Shown here: positions 46,461-54,740 of the stretch, piece after piece
How the letters are laid out: each line of letters starts with the position of its first letter
Numbering within the stretch: the first letter of the stretch is position 1
Assembly: GCF_000807255.1 (NCBI RefSeq)
Contig: NZ_CP009268.1
Coordinates: 2,448,384-2,512,383 of the forward strand
DNA length: 64,000 nt
From: Clostridium pasteurianum DSM 525 = ATCC 6013
GTDB taxonomy: Bacteria; Bacillota; Clostridia; Clostridiales; Clostridiaceae
Direction of reading: 5' to 3'
Notes under the pieces: generated by a model
Told to the model about the DNA's origin: nothing
The model's input: the letters and a program-made list of their open reading frames with translations, nothing else
Database searches by the model: none
Program-made: the position numbers and the translations under genes

Positions 46461-46747
46461 TTTCTTGCCTCATTTAATGAATCTGGAATTTTATATTCCT
46501 CAAGTTTAAAATTCCTATCATAATTAACCGCTACAGTTATTTTCATTATTCCACGAGAATCATCAATACTTATTTCCTTAACTTCAGGTATACCATCTCT
46601 GCCTTTTTCCTTAAAATAATTATCCACCAAATTTTGTGCTGAATCCCTATTTAAATTATCGTACTTAAATAAGAAGTCTTTTTTAGGCATATCTAAATAT
46701 ATAGTATTACTGTCTTCACTAACAGTTTCAAAAATATCTTCCATCAT
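46457..46747 (-). CDS. Small unrecognised protein upstream of comEC
   Basis: 96 residues, acidic, without membrane segments or cysteines. It contains KKDFLFKYDNLNRDSAQNLVDNYFKEKGRDG followed by a strand-forming KEISIDDSRGIMKITVAVNYDRNF. GGAGGTGG lies about 7 bases before the first of two adjacent ATGs (46747). Its end overlaps the comEC start by 4 bases, so the two proteins are translationally coupled and probably work together. I do not recognise the family. Confidence 0.75.
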   Translation of the reverse strand: MMEDIFETVSEDSNTIYLDMPKKDFLFKYDNLNRDSAQNLVDNYFKEKGRDGIPEVKEISIDDSRGIMKITVAVNYDRNFKLEEYKIPDSLNEARK

Positions 46748-46883
46748 AATATCCACCTCCGTGTTATTATCTTATCCAATAACCTAAGGCCTTAAACAAA
46801 ATATATAATATAATATATGTAAAATAACAAATCTCTATTTGTATATATATAATCTATCCATATTAATTATTAAATAAATATAA

Positions 46884-49484
46884 TCATATTATTTCTGTAT
46901 TTTTTTTTGAAATATTTTTGATTAATATAATTAATACATATAAAACTAAACTTCCTACAATAATATTTATATCTTTATTATTTATAAATTTTAAATCAAA
47001 TAAATCTTTAGCAAAATTTGTATATAATATACCACAATTAATTATAATATAAATTAATATTATTCCATTAAAATATAGATTTTTAAACAAATTTCTTTTT
47101 ATTATAAATATTATCTGTAAAAAATACAATATAGATAAAGCCACTGTTTCATAAGCATTACTTTTCATGATTTTAGAAACATAGAATCCTAAGAAGGTTA
47201 TACCACCTAATAAAATGGAATTTAACAATAGATTTTTTCTAACATATGTAAAGGAAACATCATTTATTACATCATCTTCGCTATCTTCAATTTCATAATA
47301 ATCTCTATTTCCATTATTACATGAGAAAAAAATTGCTATAGATAGTAAAAATCCATTAAATATATTATTCCAAAATATATTTTTTAAATTAAAAGGTATA
47401 CCAGAATTAAAAATTACACTTAAAATAAAAATGAGAAATTCACTAAGACTAAATATACATAGACATCTAATAATTTTTCTTATAATGTATATATAATTTT
47501 TGCTGGATTTTATCAAGTCTAATAATTTATTAAAATCCATATTTTCAAAATAAATATCACTAATTTCTTTTATTATATTACTACATTTATTTCCAAAGGA
47601 AATATGTATATTAGCTGTCATAAACGAAGGTAAATCTATAATGGTATTGCCAATTAACATAAGCTTATGATTTAGCTGTATATATTCATTCATTAACTTT
47701 AATTTATTGTAAGCTTTTATTCTTGAAAAAATACTAACTTTTTCTACAGCTCTTTCTATATCTGTTTTATTCATATAATCAATTTCTACATCAGAAACAA
47801 CCATATCTGATGCATTTAATATTCCTATTTTTTTACCAAAAGCCTCAGCACTAAGCTTATTTTCCTCTGTAAAAATTATAGGTTTTATTGTCATTGGTCT
47901 ACATCTTTCAATAGGATTATTTTCAAATTGATTCATTACTGGATTATCAAAAGCAGCTAATCCGGCAAAAACCATATTACTCTCTATATTCTCATTTCTG
48001 CTTGGTTTATAATTAAAATTTCTATAACCAAGAGCCAATACATAAAGACCTTCACTTAATAAACTTATATTAGAATTTTTTATATTCTCAATATCCTCTT
48101 TTGTTATTTCCTTTTCAATACCATTTCTCATAATATGAGTGCATTTTTTTATAATTTCTTTTAAATCTCCTTTTATATAGGCTCTATATTTTTTATCAAC
48201 TTTGTTTATTGTAGTTTTTATTCCGCTTTCTTCTTCATAGGGAAGTTTTAGTAATCTTTTGTGAATTTCATCCAATATACTCTTTTTTATATTATATTTA
48301 TTTCCAAACACTACAAAAGCTTTCTCCATAAGTTCGTCTTTTTCATTGTAGTTACATTCATCTTTTACATCATTACATAGAATCCCTATTTCCAATATTC
48401 TTTTTGTATTATCATTTATAATAAAATTTCTCTCTAAATTATGAATTTCACTTACATCATAAATCTTTTTTAAAATCATTAATTTTTTTGTAACTATTCC
48501 TATTTTATCCATACAAATTACATCTGTATTAGCTATACTTTCAATTTTTTCAATATTATTTAGAAATATTTTTTCTTTTTTTTTCTTTTTTCTAATAATA
48601 AAATACATAAAAATTACTATCAGTATTGAGTAAATAGGAACTAATGTACTAAAAATAGCAGCCGAAATCCCTATGTAATTATTATAATTATCGCCTCTGA
48701 ATCTGCTAATAATAAATATTATTATTAAACCTATAAATCCCATTATAGATAAAATATTTTGTATATTGTATGTATTTTCATAAAAACTACTATTATTCTG
48801 GCAAATATTAATAAGAGGATTAACATATTTGCCTATTTCTGTATTTAGCCCTACTGCTACTACTATGCCTTCCCCACTTCCTCTATGAACTGTAGAAGAT
48901 TTAAATAGTATATTCTTCATCTCAGATTGATTTAAGTCATTTTTATTAATTTTAGCAGAATACTTTTCTACTATATTTTGATCACCTGTAATTGACTCTT
49001 CTCTTACCATTAGTTCATCACAATTAGTTATTCTTACATCTGCTGGTATAATACTTCCTTTTTCATAAGTAATTATATCCCCAACTACTACTTCTGTATT
49101 TTTTATACGAATTAAGTTACCATTTCTTATTACATTACAATATCCAAAATTTAGCTTATGCAACAATATAAAAATTTTCTGGTTTCTATATTTTCTAAAA
49201 ATAATTATAAAAATATTTGTTGAAAGTATAATCAATAAAATTACTGCTGAAATAAAACTACCTATAACAAATTGCACAATAATAGCAATTACCAAATAAA
49301 TTATCCACGGTTTAAATAATTTTTTAGATAAATCTATAAATAATCTATTTTTCTTTAACTTTATTTCATTGGAACCAAAATCCTCTCTATTTTTTAAAAC
49401 TTTGTTATCATCTAAGCCTTTATTACTATCACTTTGAAATAAATTCACTACATCAGTCCATGATAGATTACACCAATCTGTCAT
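46884..49484 (-). CDS. P-type ATPase homologue with altered catalytic motifs (probable pseudoenzyme)
   Basis: 866 residues with the P2-type (calcium-pump-like) layout: cytosolic N-terminus, M1-M2 (about 60-97), actuator domain (100-230), M3-M4 (240-297), phosphorylation/nucleotide domain (300-645) and four to six C-terminal helices. Key motifs are altered: TGES is TGDQ (166-169), the M4 PEGL is VPIYS (282-286), DKTGT is DKIGI (326-330), the TGD hinge is FTEEN (538-542) and GDGxNDAP is GNTIIDLP (612-619). The phospho-Asp (D326) and the nucleotide-site KGD (438-440) remain. Active transport is therefore doubtful. It reads uninterrupted with normal local base use, 136 bases upstream of the comEC pair. 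Confidence 0.85.
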   Translation of the reverse strand: MTDWCNLSWTDVVNLFQSDSNKGLDDNKVLKNREDFGSNEIKLKKNRLFIDLSKKLFKPWIIYLVIAIIVQFVIGSFISAVILLIILSTNIFIIIFRKYRNQKIFILLHKLNFGYCNVIRNGNLIRIKNTEVVVGDIITYEKGSIIPADVRITNCDELMVREESITGDQNIVEKYSAKINKNDLNQSEMKNILFKSSTVHRGSGEGIVVAVGLNTEIGKYVNPLINICQNNSSFYENTYNIQNILSIMGFIGLIIIFIISRFRGDNYNNYIGISAAIFSTLVPIYSILIVIFMYFIIRKKKKKEKIFLNNIEKIESIANTDVICMDKIGIVTKKLMILKKIYDVSEIHNLERNFIINDNTKRILEIGILCNDVKDECNYNEKDELMEKAFVVFGNKYNIKKSILDEIHKRLLKLPYEEESGIKTTINKVDKKYRAYIKGDLKEIIKKCTHIMRNGIEKEITKEDIENIKNSNISLLSEGLYVLALGYRNFNYKPSRNENIESNMVFAGLAAFDNPVMNQFENNPIERCRPMTIKPIIFTEENKLSAEAFGKKIGILNASDMVVSDVEIDYMNKTDIERAVEKVSIFSRIKAYNKLKLMNEYIQLNHKLMLIGNTIIDLPSFMTANIHISFGNKCSNIIKEISDIYFENMDFNKLLDLIKSSKNYIYIIRKIIRCLCIFSLSEFLIFILSVIFNSGIPFNLKNIFWNNIFNGFLLSIAIFFSCNNGNRDYYEIEDSEDDVINDVSFTYVRKNLLLNSILLGGITFLGFYVSKIMKSNAYETVALSILYFLQIIFIIKRNLFKNLYFNGIILIYIIINCGILYTNFAKDLFDLKFINNKDINIIVGSLVLYVLIILIKNISKKNTEII

Positions 49485-49664
49485 AAAAAATTTACCTCCA
49501 TTAATTACTAATATATTTTTATTATACTAAAATATTATATTTTATTAAATATGAAAATTTTTAACTATAAATTTTGAAATCATAGTCACTTTCATAAAAG
49601 ATTTTATATATTAATAAGGAAGGATATTTTATTATTATACTGCAGTACCAATAGGGGTGATTTT

Positions 49665-50177
49665 ATGGATACTTCAAATGTTCCAGTAGATATATTTGAA
49701 AGTCTATATTCAGTTGATCGCCATCGTTTGCGTCACAATTTAAGGGATAAATATACTTTTTTAGGTCAAGGTGCAAGCAGAATGGTCTACCAATTTGATG
49801 AAAACTTTGTAATCAAAATATCTAAAAATAGAACTGGAAAATATCAATCTAGAACTGAAAATTACATTTTTAATAATATTGATGAAAAATATAAAAAATA
49901 TTTTTGTCCTATAGTATGGTATAAGGAAAACATGGTAGTTATGAGAAAAGCTTTACCTTTTACGGAAATGCTTGGAGTAAGACATGGAAACATTTTTGAA
50001 TTCACTAACATTAGGCCAGATAGTGAATTTTTTCAAACTCTAAAAAAAATTGCAAAACATTATGACCTGCTCTATCCAGATGTAAAAACAATTTCCTCTT
50101 GGGGAATATTAGATAAAAAGCCTGTACTAATTGATTATGGTTGTACCAATAGATTATATGACGAATACTTTTATTAA
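49665..50177 (+). CDS. Miniature protein-kinase-fold protein
   Basis: 170 residues. A glycine-rich loop FLGQGASRMVYQF (about 32-44), ATP-site lysine in FVIKISKN (about 51) and a Glu in RTENYIF (about 66) match a kinase N-lobe. The C-lobe is very short; LIDYGCTN (about 156-163) replaces DFG, and the catalytic HxDxxxxN loop is not visible (the place is taken by YPDVKTISSWGILD). This layout resembles phage-type small kinase-like proteins. GGGGTG lies 5 bases before ATG. Partners are unknown. It is divergent from the P-type ATPase gene; the 180 bases between are AT-rich and hold no other gene. Confidence 0.7.
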   Translation: MDTSNVPVDIFESLYSVDRHRLRHNLRDKYTFLGQGASRMVYQFDENFVIKISKNRTGKYQSRTENYIFNNIDEKYKKYFCPIVWYKENMVVMRKALPFTEMLGVRHGNIFEFTNIRPDSEFFQTLKKIAKHYDLLYPDVKTISSWGILDKKPVLIDYGCTNRLYDEYFY

Positions 50178-50291
50178 AATAGTATAGATATCTAAATTCT
50201 TAATTAAACATTGATAATAATCAATAACTTGACTAGGTTATTGTAGAAAAATCTAAATATATTTCAAGTTGTATATCTATACATTAATGCT

Positions 50292-50339
50292 CTTACTTAA
50301 TGGGATTTCATTCCCATTAAGTTTAGATACATTATATAA
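50292..50339 (+). repeat. Dispersed hairpin repeat, copy C
   Basis: CTTACTTAATGGGA, loop TTTCAT, TCCCATTAAG, then TTTAGAT, two variable bases and ATTATATAA. It shares these flanks with copy A on the opposite strand while the stem bases differ in pairs. It sits between two convergent genes. Confidence 0.65.
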
Positions 50340-50344
50340 ACTTT

Positions 50345-51466
50345 CTATATACTTTCATTATCATTAAATTTATTTTCATCCTCTTTAAAAGTTTTTATAA
50401 TATTTAACATTTTTTCTTTGTCATAATTATAATTTGAATCCAATGTCCAAGCTATTATCTGTTGAAAATTATCTTTAGTTTCAAGAATTATATATAGATA
50501 TCTTATTTTTATCTTATTCATATATCCTGTAATTTCAAATTGAATTCCTTTATGATTATTTATTTTTGTATTTTTTGAATTTTCTATTCTAGCGTTATCT
50601 ATACTCTTATGTATATTGCTTTTAATAATATTAGAATATTGTTCTAAAGTAAGTTCCTTTATAATATCTTCCTTGTTTTCAGATATAACGATAATATAGT
50701 TTTTATTTTTTTCATTAGATAACTGAAAAATTGCGTCACTATTGAGTTTTCTATTCTCATCCCACCCCTCTGGTAATGTTATTTCATATTTATCTTTACA
50801 ACCAGTTAAAACTTTATTGCTGCTTATATTTATGTAATCACTACACTTATAAGTAATTAAAATAAAAGTTATACTTATAATAATAGGAATTATCTGCTTT
50901 ACAATAATTTTTTTTATATTTAACTCTTTTGTTAAATTGATAAACTTTATCCAACTATTTAATAATACATTATGGCAAATAACTTCTGTGTAATTCAGTT
51001 CTTCAGAATCTATTTTTTCTTTATTATAATATAACAATTGTAAGTCCTTCATTCTTACTACATAAGTATTAGTAAATACATCTCCAAGTCTCCGCTTATC
51101 TTTCGAAATAAAAATAAATATTACAGACACTAATCCAAAAAGTAAAAAAGGACTAAATTCTAAAATTTTTATAAATGTACGTATTATTCCCTTTAAAAAC
51201 CCAGGCACAGATAAATCCTTATTTAAAACTTTTACACCCATTATAAGCTTTCCCCAAGTATAGCCAGTTAATCCTTCTAAAAGTGAATAGTATATAAGTA
51301 TAACGGAGAAAATTCTTATAATCATCTTAATATTAAGTTCTCCTTCAAATGCCAATTCCAAATATAAAAAAATTACTGCAAAAATTAATATATCAATTAT
51401 CATAGCAAAAAATCTCAATATTAGAATACTAAAATTATATTTGGATACTACATTTTTTATATCCAT
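50345..51466 (-). CDS. RDD-family membrane protein with a C-terminal extracytoplasmic domain
   Basis: Residues 10-140 form an RDD domain: LRFFAMIIDILIFAVIFLYLEL, TGYTWGKLIMGVKVL and RRLGDVFTNTYVV near 130. A fourth helix (about 200-220) leads to a C-terminal domain of about 150 residues starting CKDKYEITLPEGWDENRKL. This begins like the extracytoplasmic folds that often follow a lipid-anchored or membrane segment. RDD proteins are implicated in ion tolerance and protein insertion, but the function here is unknown. The start has GGAGGC upstream. It lies between copy C and comEA. Confidence 0.8.
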   Translation of the reverse strand: MDIKNVVSKYNFSILILRFFAMIIDILIFAVIFLYLELAFEGELNIKMIIRIFSVILIYYSLLEGLTGYTWGKLIMGVKVLNKDLSVPGFLKGIIRTFIKILEFSPFLLFGLVSVIFIFISKDKRRLGDVFTNTYVVRMKDLQLLYYNKEKIDSEELNYTEVICHNVLLNSWIKFINLTKELNIKKIIVKQIIPIIISITFILITYKCSDYINISSNKVLTGCKDKYEITLPEGWDENRKLNSDAIFQLSNEKNKNYIIVISENKEDIIKELTLEQYSNIIKSNIHKSIDNARIENSKNTKINNHKGIQFEITGYMNKIKIRYLYIILETKDNFQQIIAWTLDSNYNYDKEKMLNIIKTFKEDENKFNDNESI

Positions 51467-51558
51467 AATAAAGCCTCCAATTTACTAACTCTCAGCTCAA
51501 CTAACTTTAATAATTTCGTCTTTAATATTTTATGATTTGCTTTTAATTTAAAGAACTG

Positions 51559-52227
51559 TTAATTTATTTCTATATATTCCATAATTTTTTCTGCCCTTTT
51601 TGGCCCTATGGCTTTTTCTAAATCCTTTTGGGAATTTATTCTTCCATTGTTCTTTTCTCTGTATTCAACAATCTTTTTAGATAATCCCTTTGCTATTCCA
51701 GGTATTTTTTTATTTACTATATCCTCTTCTGAAGCAGAATTTATGTCTAATTTTTCATTTTCATTATTAGAGCCTGAATCACCTGAATTATTTAAAGATG
51801 AATTGCTTTCCGATTTATTTATATTTATTCCCTTTAATTTATCTTGCTTTGATTTAATTTCTATATTATCTCCATCCACTACTTTTTTTGCTCCATTAAT
51901 ACTATAGGGTTCTGAGTTTTCTGTAAAACCGCCAGCTAGATCTATTAAATCTTTGATTCTGTCACCACTTTTTAAGGAGTACACTCCTGGATTTTTAATT
52001 TCTCCATAAATTTGTGCTTTTATTTCCTTTTTTCCATCACTATCTTTCGTATTTTGTATTTCATTATTCGCTTCATTATAATTGTTTTCCATATTTTCTT
52101 CTTTATATATAGATATATTATCATTTTTTGAATTTGCCTTTTCATTTTGTAATCTGTATCCAACAAATAGGAATATTAAAAATATAGATAATATTATAAT
52201 AGACCCTAAAAATTTCTTCTTATTCAC
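51559..52227 (-). CDS. comEA: Competence DNA-binding protein ComEA
   Basis: Membrane-anchored receptor for double-stranded DNA during uptake. Signal anchor (about 7-25), a low-complexity Asn/Glu/Ser linker, an SLBB domain (KAQIYGEIKNPGVYSLKSGDRIKDLIDLAGG, about 70-125; cited in part) and a C-terminal helix-hairpin-helix (LDINSASEEDI, KIPGIAKGLSKKIVEYRE, about 158-222). The GTG start has CAGGAGG upstream. It is expected to pass DNA to ComEC, encoded 5 kb away in the same direction rather than in one comE operon. Confidence 0.93.
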   Translation of the reverse strand: MNKKKFLGSIIILSIFLIFLFVGYRLQNEKANSKNDNISIYKEENMENNYNEANNEIQNTKDSDGKKEIKAQIYGEIKNPGVYSLKSGDRIKDLIDLAGGFTENSEPYSINGAKKVVDGDNIEIKSKQDKLKGININKSESNSSLNNSGDSGSNNENEKLDINSASEEDIVNKKIPGIAKGLSKKIVEYREKNNGRINSQKDLEKAIGPKRAEKIMEYIEIN

Positions 52228-52299
52228 TAAAATTACCTCCTGAATAGATTATTAAGATTATTAACAACCTCTAAAAAAATTAGTCATTTTTCAATTATT

Positions 52300-52328
52300 T
52301 TGCCATAACATATTTTTTTTGCTATACT
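52300..52328 (+). promoter_or_regulatory. Candidate promoter of the D-Ala-D-Ala carboxypeptidase gene
   Basis: TTGCCA (52300-52305), 17-base spacer, TATACT (52323-52328), about 30 bases before the start codon. This suggests vegetative sigma-A expression rather than a sporulation-only promoter. Confidence 0.6.
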
Positions 52329-52359
52329 GTTACAAGAAAAATAAATTCGGGAGGTAAGC

Positions 52360-53652
52360 ATGAAAAAGATAATAACAATTGCTGTTACGCTTTTATTATT
52401 AATTGCTAACACAACTTACACTGTTAATGCTGACACACCAGCACCGCCTAATATAAATGGAGATGGTGTGGTTCTAATGGATGCCACAACTGGTGAAATA
52501 TTATATGGAAAGAATATAGATGAGGCCTTCCCCCCTGCTTCTACTACAAAAATAATGACAGCTTTACTTGCTTTAGAAAATTGCAAACTGGATGATGTAG
52601 TTACTGTAAGCAATGATTTTACCAGTAAAGATTTGGAACTATTGGATGGAAACAGAATAAATATAGCAAATGGAGAAAAAATCACCGTAAAAGATTTATT
52701 ATATGCCCTTCTTTTACGTTCTGCTAATGATGCTGCCGTGGCACTAGCAGATCACATAAGTGGTTCTGTTCCTGAATTTGCTAATCTTATGAATAAAAGG
52801 GCAAAAGAACTTGGCTGTACTTCCGCCAGTTTTCAAAATCCAAATGGATTGTATAATCCAAATCATAAGGTTTCAGCTAGAGATTTGGCTATAATTTTAA
52901 GAGAACTTGCATCTCATCCAGAGTTCGGTGAAATTGCCAGTACAATCAGCTATACTATGGCTCCTACAAATAAAACGGATCCCAATTTAACAAAACGTGA
53001 TAGAACTCTTAATAATGAAAATAAACTGCTCTATAAGAATTTTCCTTCATATTATTATGAGGGAACAGAGGGTGGTAAAACAGGTTATACTATACAATCA
53101 CTTCATTCTTACGTGGCCTGTGCCACAAGAGATAATCATAGACTTATAGTAACAATTTTACATAGCAAAGATAAAACTTTTTTTCAGGATACAAGAGCTC
53201 TTTTTGATTATGGATTTCAAAATTTTCAATTAAAAAAAATGTATTCAAAGGGTGACGTAGTAACCTATTTCAAAGAAAGGGATGGAAATAGAATCTCACT
53301 TTTAGCCTCAGAGGATTTTTATTATGTGAATGATACAACTTCCAGTAAAGTGCCTACATTTAAATTTGATGAAACCTCCTTGGAGAATAAATATTTTCAT
53401 AAAGGCGATGTAGTTTCAAATTTAAATATGAAATTAAATTCAGAAAAAATTGGAACTCTAAAACTTGTGAGCAGTTCAGATTATAACCCTAAAACTGCAT
53501 CCATTAACTCCATTTCAAAAAATATTAAAAATAATAAAATTATTTATATAATAGGTTTATTGATAGTTTTATTTTTGTTGAATCTCTATAGAATTAAAAG
53601 AAAATCTGTGCTTCGAAGAAAAAGATATATAAAATACAAAAGATTAAAATAA
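52360..53652 (+). CDS. D-alanyl-D-alanine carboxypeptidase (DacF-like, low-mass PBP)
   Basis: Trims the terminal D-Ala from peptidoglycan stem peptides outside the membrane. Signal peptide (1-24, cleaved near VNADT), then the penicilloyl-serine active site: ASTTKIMTALL (SxxK, about 62), SANDAAV (SxN, about 125) and GKTGYTIQ (KTG, about 230). A C-terminal PBP5-like domain and a final membrane helix with basic tail (about 390-412) anchor it. The family includes forespore DacF and vegetative DacA-like enzymes; a sigma-A-type promoter favours the latter. It has GGGAGG upstream of ATG. Confidence 0.93.
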   Translation: MKKIITIAVTLLLLIANTTYTVNADTPAPPNINGDGVVLMDATTGEILYGKNIDEAFPPASTTKIMTALLALENCKLDDVVTVSNDFTSKDLELLDGNRINIANGEKITVKDLLYALLLRSANDAAVALADHISGSVPEFANLMNKRAKELGCTSASFQNPNGLYNPNHKVSARDLAIILRELASHPEFGEIASTISYTMAPTNKTDPNLTKRDRTLNNENKLLYKNFPSYYYEGTEGGKTGYTIQSLHSYVACATRDNHRLIVTILHSKDKTFFQDTRALFDYGFQNFQLKKMYSKGDVVTYFKERDGNRISLLASEDFYYVNDTTSSKVPTFKFDETSLENKYFHKGDVVSNLNMKLNSEKIGTLKLVSSSDYNPKTASINSISKNIKNNKIIYIIGLLIVLFLLNLYRIKRKSVLRRKRYIKYKRLK

Positions 53653-53697
53653 ATACTGTCTCATAATGTGTATAAGCATTATGAGACAGTATTTTTT
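53652..53697 (+). terminator. Terminator of the carboxypeptidase gene
   Basis: Perfect 17-bp stem (AATACTGTCTCATAATG and its complement at 53677-53693) with an 8-base loop and a T-run. The next 78 bases before the pseudouridine synthase end hold nothing recognisable. Confidence 0.9.
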
Positions 53698-53775
53698 ATT
53701 ACTATAGCAATTTGTAAAGTGCATTTCTAAATTTCAGATAGAGAAAAGAACTCCTTCTAGAATAAGTGACTCTAT

Positions 53776-54666
53776 TTATCTAAGAATTTCTATTAAATTC
53801 TTTATGTCTTCAGGTAAATCTGTTGAAAGCTCTATTATTTTATCAGTCCTTGGATGAGGAAATGTAAGTTTATACGCATGCAAGGCCTGCCTTGCTATAA
53901 TATTATTGTCTTCACCGCCATATAAGGTATCTCCTAAAATTGGATGTCCTATACTGTTTAAATGCACTCTTATCTGATGAGTTCTGCCTGTTTCCAATTG
54001 TAGCTTTACAAGTTCGCCTTGTGCAAAACTCTCCACTACTTCGTAATGAGTAATACTTCTTTGTCCTCTGTCATCTATTACTCTTCTTATATTATTCTCT
54101 TGTTTATATATTGGCAGATCAATAGTTCCATATTTCTCCTTTAAATTACCTTGTACTACAGCTAAATATCCCTTTTTAAAAGTATCTAATTTCATATCCC
54201 TAGCCAATGACATATGGGAAAATTGATTTTTAGCTATTAATATCAATCCAGAAGTATCCATATCAAGTCTGCTTACAAGCCTGACTATACATTTTTCTCC
54301 TCTTTCTTTAAAGTAATATAAAAGCCCATTGGCAAGAGTTCCTTCTGGATAACTTCTAGTAGGATGAACCACAATTCCAGCTGGTTTATTTACAACTATC
54401 AAATCCTGATCCTCATATATTACATCAATATCCATCTTTTCAGGAGTTATATCCTGCTCTTCTTTTCTAAAAGTATCTATTTCAACTCTGTCTTTAAGTC
54501 TAAGTACATAATTCATTTTTACTGCACAATCATTTACGGTTATTCTCTTTTCTATAGCTGCCTTTTTTATAAACCTTGTAGATAAATTTAATTTATGCTT
54601 TAGATATTCCCTTATTTTAATATCTGCATCATCATTTTCTATATAATATGTGAGTTTACTATTCAT
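53776..54666 (-). CDS. RluA-family pseudouridine synthase
   Basis: Isomerises uridines in 23S rRNA (RluD-like) or tRNA. An N-terminal S4 RNA-binding domain (about 10-70, KIREYLKHKLNLSTRFIKKAAI) precedes the catalytic domain with VNKPAGIVVHPT, RLVSRLDMDTSGLILIAKN (catalytic Asp, about 135) and LETGRTHQIRVHLNSIGHPILGDTLYG. 296 residues is usual. Which position it modifies cannot be read from sequence. It ends the minus-strand run; the LCP gene lies 75 bases upstream. Confidence 0.93.
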   Translation of the reverse strand: MNSKLTYYIENDDADIKIREYLKHKLNLSTRFIKKAAIEKRITVNDCAVKMNYVLRLKDRVEIDTFRKEEQDITPEKMDIDVIYEDQDLIVVNKPAGIVVHPTRSYPEGTLANGLLYYFKERGEKCIVRLVSRLDMDTSGLILIAKNQFSHMSLARDMKLDTFKKGYLAVVQGNLKEKYGTIDLPIYKQENNIRRVIDDRGQRSITHYEVVESFAQGELVKLQLETGRTHQIRVHLNSIGHPILGDTLYGGEDNNIIARQALHAYKLTFPHPRTDKIIELSTDLPEDIKNLIEILR

Positions 54667-54740
54667 TTTATATCCTCTTCTATACTACTTATTTAAGGCA
54701 CATTCAAAATATCTGTAGCATCTTTACTTTCTATTTATTT

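Noticed and set aside
46884-49484. P-type ATPase read as a normal cation pump
   Set aside because: The overall fold fits, but four of five hallmark motifs are changed, so assigning transport would be unsupported.
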